Numbered from the stretch's first letter, positions 1 through 8,458 are shown. The stretch is DNA of 64,000 nt from Pseudomonadota bacterium (GCA_023404675.1 JAEYAW010000010.1:186001-250000); one strand, 5' to 3'. The notes: generated by a model from the sequence alone, not told the origin. A program made the numbers and translations.

Positions 1-682
1 AGGCATCTCGCCCAGTGTGATCGACGCGGCGCTGGGGGGCGTGCAGGAAGACGCCAAGGTTCTCGCCTTCGACCGGCGGCAGCGTTACACCTTCAAGAAA
101 AGCTTCGAGCAGTATGTCTCGACCCGAGTCGGGCCGGGCCGCATCAAGAACGGCCGCGCGATGCTGCAGCGGCACGCGTCGCTGCTTTCGCGCATCGAAA
201 AGCAGTTCGGCGTGCCGGCCGAGATCATCGTCGCGATCTGGGGCCTTGAGACCGACTATGGCACCGGCGACATGGGCAAACTGCCGGTGTTCCGCGTGCT
301 GGCGACTCTGGCGCACGACTGCCGCCGCACAGAGCTGTTTCAGGGCGAACTGCTCGCGGCGCTGAAGATTTTGCAGCGGGGCGATCTGACCCAGCGCGAT
401 ATGGTCGGCGCCTATGCGGGCGAGATCGGCCAGACCCAGTTCCTGCCCTCGTCCTACATCAAATACGGCGTGGACTATGACGGCAACGGCCATGTCGACC
501 TGCGCCACAGCGTGCCGGATGTGCTCGCCTCGACCGCCAATCTGCTGAAAACCGCAGGCTGGAAGGCAGGCGGCTCGTATGAAGAAGGCTCGGCCAATTT
601 CGACGCCATGCGCGAATGGAACAGGGCCGTGATCTATCGCAAGACCATCGGCTATTTCGCGGACAAGCTGGCCGGACGCTGA
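1..682 (+). CDS. Lytic murein transglycosylase (MltB/SLT_2-like), 5' truncated
   Basis: Periplasmic-type lytic transglycosylase that cleaves the MurNAc-GlcNAc bond of peptidoglycan. The reading frame is open from base 2 with no convincing start, so the gene begins upstream of the window; about 226 residues are visible and it ends with TGA at 680-682. The segment IWGLETDYG carries the catalytic glutamate, followed by the substrate-groove region GEIGQTQFLPSSYIKYG and the DVLASTANLL helix typical of the SLT_2 (MltB) fold. The signal peptide would lie outside the window. The next gene on the same strand starts 9 bases downstream. Confidence 0.9.
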   Translation, partial: GISPSVIDAALGGVQEDAKVLAFDRRQRYTFKKSFEQYVSTRVGPGRIKNGRAMLQRHASLLSRIEKQFGVPAEIIVAIWGLETDYGTGDMGKLPVFRVLATLAHDCRRTELFQGELLAALKILQRGDLTQRDMVGAYAGEIGQTQFLPSSYIKYGVDYDGNGHVDLRHSVPDVLASTANLLKTAGWKAGGSYEEGSANFDAMREWNRAVIYRKTIGYFADKLAGR

Positions 683-690
683 CGCCGCGG

Positions 691-1302
691 ATGACGATCG
701 AGTTTCTGCTCACCTCGCTGGTCGTCGTCGCGTCGCCGGGCACCGGCGTCGTCTACACGCTGGCGGCCGCGCTGGCGCGTGGACGACGCGCCAGCCTGAT
801 CGCGGCCATCGGCGCGACGCTCGGCATCATTCCGCATATCGCGGCGGCACTGCTGGGCCTTGCGGCACTGCTCCATACCAGCGCACTTCTCTTCGCGGCC
901 GTGAAATGGCTGGGCGTCGCCTATCTCCTGTACATGGCCTGGCAGGCTCTGCGTGATCGCGGCCCGCTGCATATCGAGCCGGACGCGGAGGAACGGTCCG
1001 CAGCCGATCTTGTCTTGACCGGCATTCTCATCAACATCCTCAACCCGAAGCTGTCGATTTTCTTCGTGGCGTTCCTGCCGCAGTTCGTCCCCACCGATGC
1101 TGCCGGCGCACTGCCGCTGATGCTGGAATTGAGCCTGGCTTTCATGGCGATGACATTCGCCGTCTTCGCAATTTACGGGCTTGCGGCCGCGCACGTCCGG
1201 CAAGGCCTGCTGTCACGTCCCCGGGCGATGACCTGGATGCGGCGGCTGTTTGCGGGAAGCTTCGCCGCGCTCGGCGCGAGGCTGGCGTTTACGGACCGTT
1301 AG
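691..1302 (+). CDS. LysE/RhtB family translocator
   Basis: Inner-membrane exporter of the LysE/RhtB superfamily, which usually exports amino acids or derivatives. The protein is 203 residues, the usual length. It has an N-terminal hydrophobic segment with the family motif SPGTGVVYTLAAALARGRR, then about five further hydrophobic helices; the central INILNPKLSIFFVAFLPQF matches the conserved NPK region. I start at ATG 691, where the family N-terminus begins (MTIEFLLTSL). Longer in-frame starts would overlap the preceding transglycosylase gene. The substrate cannot be told from sequence. Confidence 0.88.
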   Translation: MTIEFLLTSLVVVASPGTGVVYTLAAALARGRRASLIAAIGATLGIIPHIAAALLGLAALLHTSALLFAAVKWLGVAYLLYMAWQALRDRGPLHIEPDAEERSAADLVLTGILINILNPKLSIFFVAFLPQFVPTDAAGALPLMLELSLAFMAMTFAVFAIYGLAAAHVRQGLLSRPRAMTWMRRLFAGSFAALGARLAFTDR

Positions 1303-1670
1303 GGATAATTTCCCCGCGTCCGGCGGATGCCTAGCACCCGCGCGCCTCATTGCAGAAACCTCCACGGGCGCTGACGCGCCATCGTGCTGTCGCAAACCCC
1401 GAAATTCCGCGCTCCGCCAACGCGGTCGATCGACGGCGATCCGCTCGCGCGGGAAAGTTGAAAACGGCTTGAAATCTATCGCGGTAGGCTGCGCCTCGTT
1501 GCGAGGAAACCGCGACCGCAGAGCGTTCACGATCTTCCAGCCACGGTTACGATTTGCGGAATTGTCGTGACGAACCGTTAAACGGTTCTGCGCGAAGTTT
1601 CGCGGGCCAGCGTCGAGAACAGGCGCTCCGACGACCAAGCTGCGCGAAAGCGCACGGACCCAGCGGCGCG
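1303..1670. other. Intergenic stretch upstream of the diguanylate cyclase
   Basis: This 368-base gap holds no convincing coding sequence. Its only clear structure is the 17-bp palindrome at 1572-1588, annotated separately. The rest is GC-rich without an obvious promoter or terminator that I can defend. Confidence 0.5.
1572..1588. promoter_or_regulatory. Perfect palindrome upstream of the GGDEF gene
   Basis: The sequence GAACCGTTAAACGGTTC is a perfect 8+1+8 inverted repeat centred on base 1580, about 83 bases before the ATG at 1671. It could be an operator for the cyclase gene or a short hairpin in its leader. No run of T follows on either strand, so I do not call a terminator. Confidence 0.4.
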
Positions 1671-2936
1671 ATGCTTCTATCGATTCCAACACTCTATACC
1701 GTCATTTTCGCAAACTTCGTTTGCCTGGCGATCGTGTGGCTGTTCATCGCCCACAGCTACCCGCATTTTCGAGCGGCTCGTATCTGGTCGGCGGCGGCGT
1801 TCGTCGCGGCGCTTGGTGGCGCGGTGTCAATGTTCCGCAGCGAAATCGATCCCACCGTCGCCGTGGTCATCGGCAACAACCTTTTCATCCTGTCGGCCTG
1901 GATGGGCGCCTTGGGCCTCCAGTCGTTTTTTGGACGCCCCCATACGTGGGGCATCATGCTGATCTCGATCGCCCTGGGCTCGGTCAGCCTGTATCTTCTG
2001 GTGGCCGTCAAGGACAGCATCGCTGGCCGTATTGCCACTTACGGCGCCGCGCAGACGGTCCCGCTGCTGGTTGGTGCATATGCCATCATCAAGGGCTCGG
2101 AAGACGGCATCCTCCCGGGCGCCAAGCTTGCACTGAGCGCGACATTCCTCACCTGCGCCGCTCATCTGGTGCGTTCGGTAGCGGCCTTCGCCGAGATCGG
2201 AGGCCCCGTCAGCTTCCTCGACTACAACATGTTTCAGGCCAGCATCTTCCTGGCTCTCGTGTTCTTCGCCATGGCCTGGAATCTGGGCTATCTCCTGATG
2301 GCGATGGACCGTGTCAGGGCCGACGCCGCGCATCTGGCACTGCTCGACGATCTCACCGGCGCGGCGAACCGCCGCCAGTTCCTGCAACGGCTCGAAGCCG
2401 AATGCGCCATGACGCGCCGGAGCGGTGGAAAATTCACCCTGATGGCGGTGGATCTCGATGGCTTCAAGTCGATCAACGACACCCACGGCCACGGCGCGGG
2501 CGACGCGTGCCTGCGAGCCTTCACTGTCATCGCCCAGTCCAGGCTGCGCGGCTCCGACCTGCTGGGACGGACCGGCGGCGATGAATTCATGATCCTGCTG
2601 CCGGCCACCGGCGAGCGCGAAGCGGCGGGTGTCGCCCGCGACCTGATCGAAGCATGCCGCGCCAACCCGCTCACCTGGGGCGATCATTCCCTCCTCTTCT
2701 CTGCGAGCATCGGCATCGCCGCCTGGTCGCACCACAATGCCAACGATCCGACCCGTTTGATGGCCATGGCTGATACGGCCCTCTATGCTGCCAAGAAACA
2801 GGGCAAGGACCGTCATGTCTTCCTCGATGAATCCCCCGACCTTCAGCCCTCGTACGCGATGGACATTCTCCCGGATTTCGCCAACCCGGTATCTGCATTC
2901 AAAGCCCCGGACACCCCGGCTTTTCGTTCGGCCTGA
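1671..2936 (+). CDS. Membrane-bound diguanylate cyclase (GGDEF)
   Basis: Predicted to make cyclic di-GMP from two GTP. The 421-residue protein has an N-terminal block of about six to seven hydrophobic segments (residues 1-215), a short linker, and one GGDEF domain (about 235-395). The active-site motif GGDEF is at residues 302-306, and an RxxD product-inhibition site (RGSD, 293-296) lies exactly five residues before it, so the enzyme should be active and feedback-inhibited. No EAL domain follows. I chose ATG 1671 (MLLSIPTLYT) because the upstream in-frame extension is not hydrophobic and looks non-coding. The nearby flagellar locus makes a role in the motility/attachment switch plausible, but that is inference. 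Confidence 0.92.
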   Translation: MLLSIPTLYTVIFANFVCLAIVWLFIAHSYPHFRAARIWSAAAFVAALGGAVSMFRSEIDPTVAVVIGNNLFILSAWMGALGLQSFFGRPHTWGIMLISIALGSVSLYLLVAVKDSIAGRIATYGAAQTVPLLVGAYAIIKGSEDGILPGAKLALSATFLTCAAHLVRSVAAFAEIGGPVSFLDYNMFQASIFLALVFFAMAWNLGYLLMAMDRVRADAAHLALLDDLTGAANRRQFLQRLEAECAMTRRSGGKFTLMAVDLDGFKSINDTHGHGAGDACLRAFTVIAQSRLRGSDLLGRTGGDEFMILLPATGEREAAGVARDLIEACRANPLTWGDHSLLFSASIGIAAWSHHNANDPTRLMAMADTALYAAKKQGKDRHVFLDESPDLQPSYAMDILPDFANPVSAFKAPDTPAFRSA

Positions 2937-3600
2937 TCGCCGGACTGCGCTTCGTCTCGCGCTCATCCTGCTGCCGATCCTGTCCGGCACGAACATCGGA
3001 GCAAGCGCCGAGACCAGACCAGAGCCCGATTTCGCCGCCCTCGCCCGGGCCGAAGGCACCCCTACAATCCCCGGCCTCAGAGTGGTCTGGCTCGCACCGT
3101 GGCGCATCCCGGGAAAGCCGTTCCGCTGGCGCAATATTCTGGTGCACCAGACCGAGGGGCCGGCCGGCTCGGCCCGCAACGGCGCGCAGGCGCAGGCGAA
3201 GAAGCCGGCCCGGCGCGGCGTCACGATCTGGGTGGAAACCGATGGGACGGTCTACTGGGCCGTGCCGGAGGACGCGGTCACGCTGCAGGGCGACGGCGCG
3301 AACCGGCGCGACAACCGCTACATCGACAATTCGACGACCTACCGGCAGGTGATCCACACCAACTCAATCGGCATCGAGTTCGCGGGCAACTATCCCGACG
3401 TCGCTGCCGCCGCCACGCCGGAGCAGGTGGCGGCATGGCGCATCCTCGTGCGGGTGCTGCAGGCGCGCTACGGCATTCCGCCCGAGCGGATTTACGCGCA
3501 CAACTGGATCGACCATAAGGACGCCCGCTACTGCGAGGGTTGCGAACTCGCGGAGATGGCGCGCGCGATGAACTATCGGCCTCAGTCTCCGGACCGCTGA
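2815..3600 (+). CDS. Exported N-acetylmuramoyl-L-alanine amidase (Amidase_2 fold)
   Basis: Likely zinc-dependent peptidoglycan amidase. After a basic stretch and a hydrophobic signal-like segment (ALRLALILLPILSG), the protein shows an Amidase_2/PGRP-type core: HQTEG near the first zinc histidine, NSIGIEFAGNY in the centre, and YAHNWIDHKDARYCEGC near the C-terminus. It is about 261 residues. The start is uncertain: ATG 2815 has an AAGGA five bases upstream and overlaps the end of the cyclase gene by about 120 bases in another frame; ATG 2785 and ATG 2827 are alternatives. The overlap suggests co-transcription with the cyclase gene. Confidence 0.75.
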   Translation: MSSSMNPPTFSPRTRWTFSRISPTRYLHSKPRTPRLFVRPDRRTALRLALILLPILSGTNIGASAETRPEPDFAALARAEGTPTIPGLRVVWLAPWRIPGKPFRWRNILVHQTEGPAGSARNGAQAQAKKPARRGVTIWVETDGTVYWAVPEDAVTLQGDGANRRDNRYIDNSTTYRQVIHTNSIGIEFAGNYPDVAAAATPEQVAAWRILVRVLQARYGIPPERIYAHNWIDHKDARYCEGCELAEMARAMNYRPQSPDR

Positions 3601-4328
3601 TGGCGCGCAAAACTCGCGGCAAGCTCCGTCCGGTTTGCGCAACCGCACTTTTCGAGAGCACGGTTGACGTGGGTTCTTACGGTCCCGAAGCTGATGCCAA
3701 GTATCCGCGCGATATCGCGATCGGTGCATCCGCGGGAGATCAGCTCGGCCACCTCCCTTTCGCGGCTTGTCAGGCAACCGCCGTTATTTGAAACACGCGC
3801 GATGGCCGCGCGAATATGCGGCCCGATCACATCAAGCAGCATTTTCTCCCGCTGTTCGAAATTGTGCCCGCCGCGCCTGCGCCAGATTCGGAAATCACCT
3901 AGATCCCGACCGTCGCCGTCAACGATGTAGATATTGATCCCCCACTCCAGAGCATCGCGCCGCAAGAAATCGTTGTAGAATTCCGTCTTGGTCAGCTCGT
4001 GACGATCGACGACATCGTCGACCGTCGTGGCACGCCGCGCATTTTTCAGAAGTGACGTGATCGGATCGTTGAATTGATAGCGATCTTCGTAGAGCGACAG
4101 GATTTCACGGGGACCGCCCACGTAAACGGGCTGCGAAAACCGCTGACGATCTTCCTGCCATATGAACGATGCGCCGGCATCGGCGCGCAGCAGTTTGACA
4201 ATATCGCCGAGAACAATCTGCCGGATATCATCCTGCGGTGACAGGTGCTGCAACCGGCCAACGATGTCGCCAAACAGCGTCAGCTCATCCGACGTGATGT
4301 CCCGAATGCCAGCTGCCATGTGCGTCAT
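3582..4328 (-). CDS. LuxR-family transcriptional regulator
   Basis: DNA-binding regulator with a C-terminal LuxR helix-turn-helix: LTSREREVAELISRGCTDRD followed by IARILGISFGTVRTHVNRAL. The N-terminal ~170 residues look like a sensory domain, with the stretch YQFNDPITSLLKNAR resembling the autoinducer/GAF-like domains of rhizobial LuxR proteins. No LuxI-type synthase is in the window, so it would be an orphan. The start is uncertain: ATG 4328 or 4319 gives a compact protein, whereas ATG 4373 has no ribosome binding site. Its 3' end overlaps the convergent amidase gene's end by 19 bases. A tandem repeat lies upstream at 4417-4480, between it and the divergent amidase gene. Confidence 0.82.
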   Translation of the reverse strand: MTHMAAGIRDITSDELTLFGDIVGRLQHLSPQDDIRQIVLGDIVKLLRADAGASFIWQEDRQRFSQPVYVGGPREILSLYEDRYQFNDPITSLLKNARRATTVDDVVDRHELTKTEFYNDFLRRDALEWGINIYIVDGDGRDLGDFRIWRRRGGHNFEQREKMLLDVIGPHIRAAIARVSNNGGCLTSREREVAELISRGCTDRDIARILGISFGTVRTHVNRALEKCGCANRTELAASFARHQRSGD

Positions 4329-4416
4329 GCCTTTTTCGCCAAACTCCCTCACGGCATGCAAGGCATGCGCCATTGGAGAGCCGATCCCGGGCGCGAGCCG
4401 ACACGCAAGTCGACGC

Positions 4417-4480
4417 GCGAGCCTTGGGCCATCGACAAGCGAGCCTTGGCCATCGACAAGCGAGCCTTGGCCATCGACAA
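4417..4480. repeat. Three tandem copies of a 21-22 bp unit
   Basis: The unit GCGAGCCTTGGCCATCGACA plus A occurs at 4417-4438 (one extra G), 4439-4459 and 4460-4480 with no spacers. It sits in the divergent intergenic region between the LuxR regulator and the amidase gene. A period of 21 bp is two helical turns, which would place binding sites on one face of the DNA. Function unknown. Confidence 0.85.
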
Positions 4481-4591
4481 TTATGTCGATCCAGGCGCCG
4501 CGGGCCGGGCGCTATAGTTGGATTTGATCGCCATGCGTAACGAGGCGGCAGCCTTCACGCCCGCAACCGACGCGCCGAAAGGGAATGTCCC

Positions 4592-5977
4592 ATGCATTAT
4601 GTCACGATTTCCGAACTGTCTGTCCAACTCAGGAACAAGACCTTGTCGCCGGTCGAACTGGTTGATCACATGCTCAACCGGATCGCGGCGCTCGAACCCC
4701 AGCTCAGCGCGTTCGTGACCGTCACGGCCGAGCGCGCACGCCAGCAGGCCATTTCGGCCGAGCAAGAGATCGTCGGCGGCAATTGGCGTGGGGCGCTGCA
4801 TGGCGTGCCGGTCGCCTTCAAGGATATCATCTACAGCTCTTTCGCGCCGACGACAGCGGGTACGCTGATCCATAAGGACTTCAGGCCGGAGTTCAGCGCG
4901 ACGGTGCTTCGCCGTATGGAAATGGCGGGCGCGATCACGCTCGGCAAGCTCAAGACCACGGAGCAGGCTTGGGCCGATCATCATCCGTCCGTCACTCCCC
5001 CGAAAAACCCGTGGAATGCGGCGGTCTGGCCAGGGGCGTCGTCGAGCGGCTCGGGCGTCGCAACAGCCGCAGGTCTCGCCTACGGAACTCTCGGTTCCGA
5101 TACCGGCGGCTCGATCCGATTTCCAAGCGCCGCGAACGGGTTGACGGGATTGAAGCCCACCTGGGGACGCGTCAGCCGCTATGGTGTGTTCGAGCTGGCC
5201 GCCTCGCTCGATCATATCGGACCTCTCGCGCGTTCGGCGACGGATTGCGCCATCCTGCTTGGCGCGATAGCAGGTGCCGACGCTGCGGACCCGACCGCGG
5301 TCGCCGAACCGCTCGAGAACTACGAAACGTCGGCCCTCGACGGCGTCGCCGGGCTGCGTATCGGACTTCCTCGCTCCTATGCGACCGATGGGATCGATCC
5401 CGAGGTGGTCAAGGTCTGGGAGCAGGCGGCCGCAGTGCTGTCCAGCCTTGGCGCCATCGTGCGGGAGGTCGATTTCCCCGCGTGGCGGGAGGTTGCCGAG
5501 AGCTGGGAAACCATATGCTCGCCGGAGACCGCACGTGCTCATGCGGCGACGTACCCTTCCAAGTCGGAGCAATACGGCGAAATGCTCGCCGCCCTGATTG
5601 AATCGGGACGCAATCACACGGCCGTCGAACTTGCGGCGGCCCACCAACTCAGGCTCGATTTCTCGGGACGGCTCCGCGCATTGTTCCTCGACTGCGACCT
5701 GCTGCTCATCCCGGTCATAGCCTGGCCCACTCCTTCGCTGGACTCATGGCGAGCACTTGCCAGCGGCTCGTTGGCGGATGTCCTGCGCTTTACCGCGCCA
5801 TTCAACATTTCGGGCAGCCCGACGCTCACCTTGCCGGCAGGTTTTGACAACAGGGGTCTGCCCATCGCTGTGCAACTGGTGGGGCGGCATTTCTGCGAGG
5901 GTACCATCCTGCGTGCAGGATCAGCATTCCAGCGCGCGACCGATTGGCACGGTCGCCACCCCGGCCTCTTCCCATAG
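4592..5977 (+). CDS. Amidase-signature family amidohydrolase
   Basis: Cytoplasmic amidase of the AS family, 461 residues, the usual length. The Ser-cisSer-Lys triad is visible: Lys77 in VAFKDI, the cis-serine in the Ser-rich GASSSGSG (about residue 152), and the nucleophile Ser174 in DTGGSIRFP. The start ATG 4592 is 12 bases downstream of a GAAAGGGAA ribosome-binding-like stretch. The substrate is not defined by sequence: the family includes GatA, allophanate hydrolase and aryl-amidases. No GatB/C partner is nearby, so it is not the tRNA amidotransferase. Divergent LuxR gene across the tandem repeat. Confidence 0.9.
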   Translation: MHYVTISELSVQLRNKTLSPVELVDHMLNRIAALEPQLSAFVTVTAERARQQAISAEQEIVGGNWRGALHGVPVAFKDIIYSSFAPTTAGTLIHKDFRPEFSATVLRRMEMAGAITLGKLKTTEQAWADHHPSVTPPKNPWNAAVWPGASSSGSGVATAAGLAYGTLGSDTGGSIRFPSAANGLTGLKPTWGRVSRYGVFELAASLDHIGPLARSATDCAILLGAIAGADAADPTAVAEPLENYETSALDGVAGLRIGLPRSYATDGIDPEVVKVWEQAAAVLSSLGAIVREVDFPAWREVAESWETICSPETARAHAATYPSKSEQYGEMLAALIESGRNHTAVELAAAHQLRLDFSGRLRALFLDCDLLLIPVIAWPTPSLDSWRALASGSLADVLRFTAPFNISGSPTLTLPAGFDNRGLPIAVQLVGRHFCEGTILRAGSAFQRATDWHGRHPGLFP

Positions 5978-6052
5978 AGCCGGGGGTGGAGCGGCGGCGC
6001 GTCGCGGCGCCTTGATCTTGCGACAAACGCCGCGTTTAACCATTTTCCAACC

Positions 6053-6601
6053 ATGAGCACCACGACCCGCACCCGCCGGCCGCAAGGCCCGATCATCGAT
6101 CAGGACGGCTTCGAAGTCAGTCCCGAAACCATCGCGCGCGAACGCGCTGGTTCCGGCGGTCCGGATTTTTCCGGCGGGGCGTTCGACCCCGGCTTCGGCG
6201 CGAAGGGTTTCGAGGGTATCCGGATCGACGCTGCCAGTTTTGGCGCGCCGCTGACGCATGAGCAGCGCCTCGCGCGGCTCGACATGGTGGCGCAGTTGCT
6301 GGACGTGGCGTTTGTTCTGCCGGGCACCAAGGTCCGCTACGGCATCGACGGCCTGATCGGCCTCATTCCGATCGTGGGCGACATCCTCACCACGGCCATC
6401 GCGCTGTGGGTGGTGCGGGAAGCGCGGGCGCTCGGCGCGCCGCGCCATCTCGTGGCCCGCATGCTCGCCAACGTCGCGCTGGACAGCGCGGTCGGCATCG
6501 TGCCGGTGGTGGGAGACGCCTTCGACGTCATGTTCCGCGCCAACATGCGCAACGTGCGGCTGCTGCGCCGCTGGCTCGACAAGCAAGCCACGCGGCGCTG
6601 A
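6053..6601 (+). CDS. DUF4112 domain protein
   Basis: A 182-residue protein. The first ~75 residues are polar and low-complexity; the rest matches the DUF4112 family, with LLDVAFVLPGTKVRYGIDGL followed by an I-P-I-V-G-D-I stretch and, in the C-terminal half, VGIVPVVGDAFDVMFRANMR. There are two hydrophobic segments that could be membrane-embedded. No enzyme motif is visible and I cannot assign a function. It ends 14 bases before the convergent msrB stop. Confidence 0.8.
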   Translation: MSTTTRTRRPQGPIIDQDGFEVSPETIARERAGSGGPDFSGGAFDPGFGAKGFEGIRIDAASFGAPLTHEQRLARLDMVAQLLDVAFVLPGTKVRYGIDGLIGLIPIVGDILTTAIALWVVREARALGAPRHLVARMLANVALDSAVGIVPVVGDAFDVMFRANMRNVRLLRRWLDKQATRR

Positions 6602-6615
6602 GAGTTGACCGCGGC

Positions 6616-7026
6616 CTATTTCGGCTGATGCCTGAGCGCGGCCGAGTTGATGCAGTAACGCAGGCCCGTCGGCCCCGGTCCGTCTGGGAAAACGTGGCCG
6701 AGATGACCATGGCACTTCGAGCACAGCACTTCCGTGCGGACCATGCCATGGGTGACGTCACGCTCCTCGTCGATACGGCCCTCCGCCGCTGGCGCGGAAA
6801 ATGCCGGCCATCCGCAGCCGGAATCATACTTGTCATCGCTCTCGAACAGCGTCTGCCCGCAGCCCGCACAGACATAGGCGCCGGGCTCGAAGCTATGGTC
6901 GTATTCGCCGCTGAATGGCCGCTCGGTCGCCTTCTCGCGCAGCACCGCATACTGCATCGGCGTCAGTTCTCGCCGCCACTCGGCCTCGCTCTTGACGACC
7001 TTGGTGTCCGTCTTGGTGTCGCTCAT
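6616..7026 (-). CDS. msrB: Peptide-methionine (R)-S-oxide reductase
   Basis: Reduces the R epimer of methionine sulfoxide in proteins, using thioredoxin. At 136 residues it is the usual MsrB length. Two zinc-binding CxxC pairs are present (Cys53/56 and Cys102/105), and the catalytic cysteine is Cys125 in RYCINSAAL. I start at ATG 7026, preceded by GGGAG; the GTG one codon upstream is less likely. No signal peptide, so it is cytoplasmic, unlike the msrA upstream on the same strand. The pair likely forms a repair module, although a repeat-bearing gap of 138 bases separates them. Confidence 0.96.
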   Translation of the reverse strand: MSDTKTDTKVVKSEAEWRRELTPMQYAVLREKATERPFSGEYDHSFEPGAYVCAGCGQTLFESDDKYDSGCGWPAFSAPAAEGRIDEERDVTHGMVRTEVLCSKCHGHLGHVFPDGPGPTGLRYCINSAALRHQPK

Positions 7027-7106
7027 CACAGCTCCCCGCTGTTTGATCTCTGCACTCCGCCGCCCGGGCGACTGAGTTCCTCCACTGAATCGCCGAACAG
7101 CTCCGG

Positions 7107-7163
7107 TTTTTGATTTGACGCGTTTTCTTTACGCGAACTTGTACCCGCTTCGCTCGAAAACGC
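7107..7163. repeat. Dispersed Rhizobiales-type intergenic repeat
   Basis: On the minus strand this segment reads GCGTTTTCGAGCGAAGCGGG, continues through TTCGCGTAAAGAAAACGCG and ends in TCAAATCAAAAACC. From memory this closely resembles a short interspersed element found many times in Bradyrhizobium-group genomes. It contains a small inverted repeat (ACGCGTTTTC/ACGCG) and abuts the msrA stop codon. It may also act as an mRNA 3' structure for msrA. Confidence 0.55.
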
Positions 7164-7164
7164 T

Positions 7165-7869
7165 TTAGTTGGTCGCCTTGGCGTCGCGCACCAGCGCCGG
7201 CTTCTCGCTATAGGCGTCGGCGAAAATACGCTTCAGGTTCTCGATCTTCGGCAGGTCGTTGTAGACAATATAGGGCTGGGTCGGGTGAAGCGTCAGGTAG
7301 TCCTGATGATAATCCTCGGCCGGAAAAAAGCCGGCCAGCGCGCCGACCCGGGTCGCGATCGGCTTCTTGTAGACCTTTGCCGCGTTCAACTGGGCAATAT
7401 AGGCGTCGGCCACCTTCTTCTGATCGGCAGAGACGGCAAAAATCTCGGAACGGTACTGCGTCCCGACGTCAGGTCCCTGCCGGTTGAGCTGGGTCGGATC
7501 GTGGGCGACCGAGAAATAGATCTGCAGGATCTTGCCGTAGCTGATCTGCTTCGGATCGTAAGTGACCTCGACCGCTTCGGCATGGCCGGTCGTGCCGGTG
7601 CCAACCATCATGTAGCTGGCCGTGCTCTTCTCGCCGCCCGCATAGCCGGACACCGCGTTGGTGACGCCCTTTGTGTGCTGGTAGACGCCCTGCACACCCC
7701 AGAAGCAGCCGCCGGCGAGTACGGCTTTTTGCAGTCCGTCCGCAGGCGCAACATCCACGGCCGGCGGCGGAATGACCACAGCCTCCTCGCTGGCGCGGAC
7801 GGGAGCCGAGAACAGCAGGGCGGCGGAAACGAGAGCGGATGCGGCGAACAGCAGATGGCGCGGCGACAT
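7165..7869 (-). CDS. msrA: Exported peptide-methionine (S)-S-oxide reductase
   Basis: Reduces the S epimer of methionine sulfoxide. The 234-residue protein starts with a clear signal peptide (residues 1-26, ending SAPVRASEE), so this MsrA should be periplasmic. The catalytic motif GCFWG has Cys55. Further family segments include GYAGGEKSTASYMMVGTGTT, HAEAVEVTYDP, HDPTQLNRQGPDVGTQYRS and EDYHQDYL. The periplasmic location with a cytoplasmic MsrB next to it is slightly unusual; many alphaproteobacteria carry this arrangement in tandem. Confidence 0.96.
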   Translation of the reverse strand: MSPRHLLFAASALVSAALLFSAPVRASEEAVVIPPPAVDVAPADGLQKAVLAGGCFWGVQGVYQHTKGVTNAVSGYAGGEKSTASYMMVGTGTTGHAEAVEVTYDPKQISYGKILQIYFSVAHDPTQLNRQGPDVGTQYRSEIFAVSADQKKVADAYIAQLNAAKVYKKPIATRVGALAGFFPAEDYHQDYLTLHPTQPYIVYNDLPKIENLKRIFADAYSEKPALVRDAKATN

Positions 7870-8008
7870 GGTGGCTCCTCATGGCTTGGCTGCGGCGGGC
7901 GTGTCCCGGTCCGCTTCCAAGATACGGCGAAGCGGTCCCGCGCATTACGCCTGAAACCACACGTTCCCGTGATTATTCCCGGTTGGCACGTCCGGACAAC
8001 CCAAAACA

Positions 8009-8041
8009 GAAAGGCTCCGCCGCATTGCAGCAGAGCCTTTC
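8009..8041 (-). terminator. Rho-independent terminator after the BA14K gene
   Basis: Arms GAAAGGCTC (8009-8017) and GAGCCTTTC (8033-8041) form a 9-bp stem, extended by further GC pairs inside. On the minus strand the hairpin is followed by TGTTTTGG. It lies 43 bases downstream of the BA14K stop. Confidence 0.75.
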
Positions 8042-8083
8042 GGCAATTCAGTCGCGGGATCAGGCCCGGAGAACGTCCCGACC

Positions 8084-8458
8084 TTAGGGGCAATAGCGAC
8101 GGACGCCGCCCTTGGCGATGTAGGTGCCGGTGGACGGATCGTAGGAGCGGAAGCGCTGGGCGCAATAAGCCGCACCCTGCTGCGCCTGCTGTTGCGCCGC
8201 AGCATTGGCTTGACCGGCCGCAATCGCACCGCCGATAATCGCGCCGGCCGCGAGGCCACCGATCAGAGCTCCGGCGTTGTTGCCGTGATGATGGTGATGG
8301 CGATAGCCGGGACCGTAGTAGTACTGGACCGATTCAGCCTGCGCCGGCAGGAGCACACCTGTACCCTGCATGCCAACAGGGGCCGCATGGGCCGGTACAA
8401 CGGTCGCCGCAGCCATCGCCGCGATCAGGCCTGCGCCCAGAATTCCCTTCACTTGCAT
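8084..8458 (-). CDS. BA14K-family secreted protein
   Basis: Small secreted protein of 124 residues. It has a signal peptide (residues 1-25, ending VVPAHA), a His-rich stretch (YRHHHHHGNN), a glycine-zipper-like hydrophobic segment (GALIGGLAAGAIIGGAIAAG) that may insert in a membrane, an Ala/Gln-rich linker, and the C-terminal BA14K signature CAQRFRSYDPSTGTYIAKGG ending in RRYCP. BA14K proteins were described in Brucella as immunoreactive, lectin-like envelope proteins. I chose ATG 8458 because it places the signal peptide at the N-terminus and has GAGGAA upstream. Confidence 0.85.
   Translation of the reverse strand: MQVKGILGAGLIAAMAAATVVPAHAAPVGMQGTGVLLPAQAESVQYYYGPGYRHHHHHGNNAGALIGGLAAGAIIGGAIAAGQANAAAQQQAQQGAAYCAQRFRSYDPSTGTYIAKGGVRRYCP

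Noticed and set aside
1827..3224. Long open frame on the minus strand opposite the GGDEF gene
   Set aside because: It is a shadow of high-GC third-position bias in the real gene on the other strand: arginine/glycine-rich composition, no domain, and no ribosome binding site. The same applies to 4481-5647 (-), 28125-29426 (+), 50833-51999 (+) and 57596-58747 (-).
4417..4480. Tandem repeat as a CRISPR array
   Set aside because: The three copies are contiguous, with no spacers, and no cas gene is nearby.
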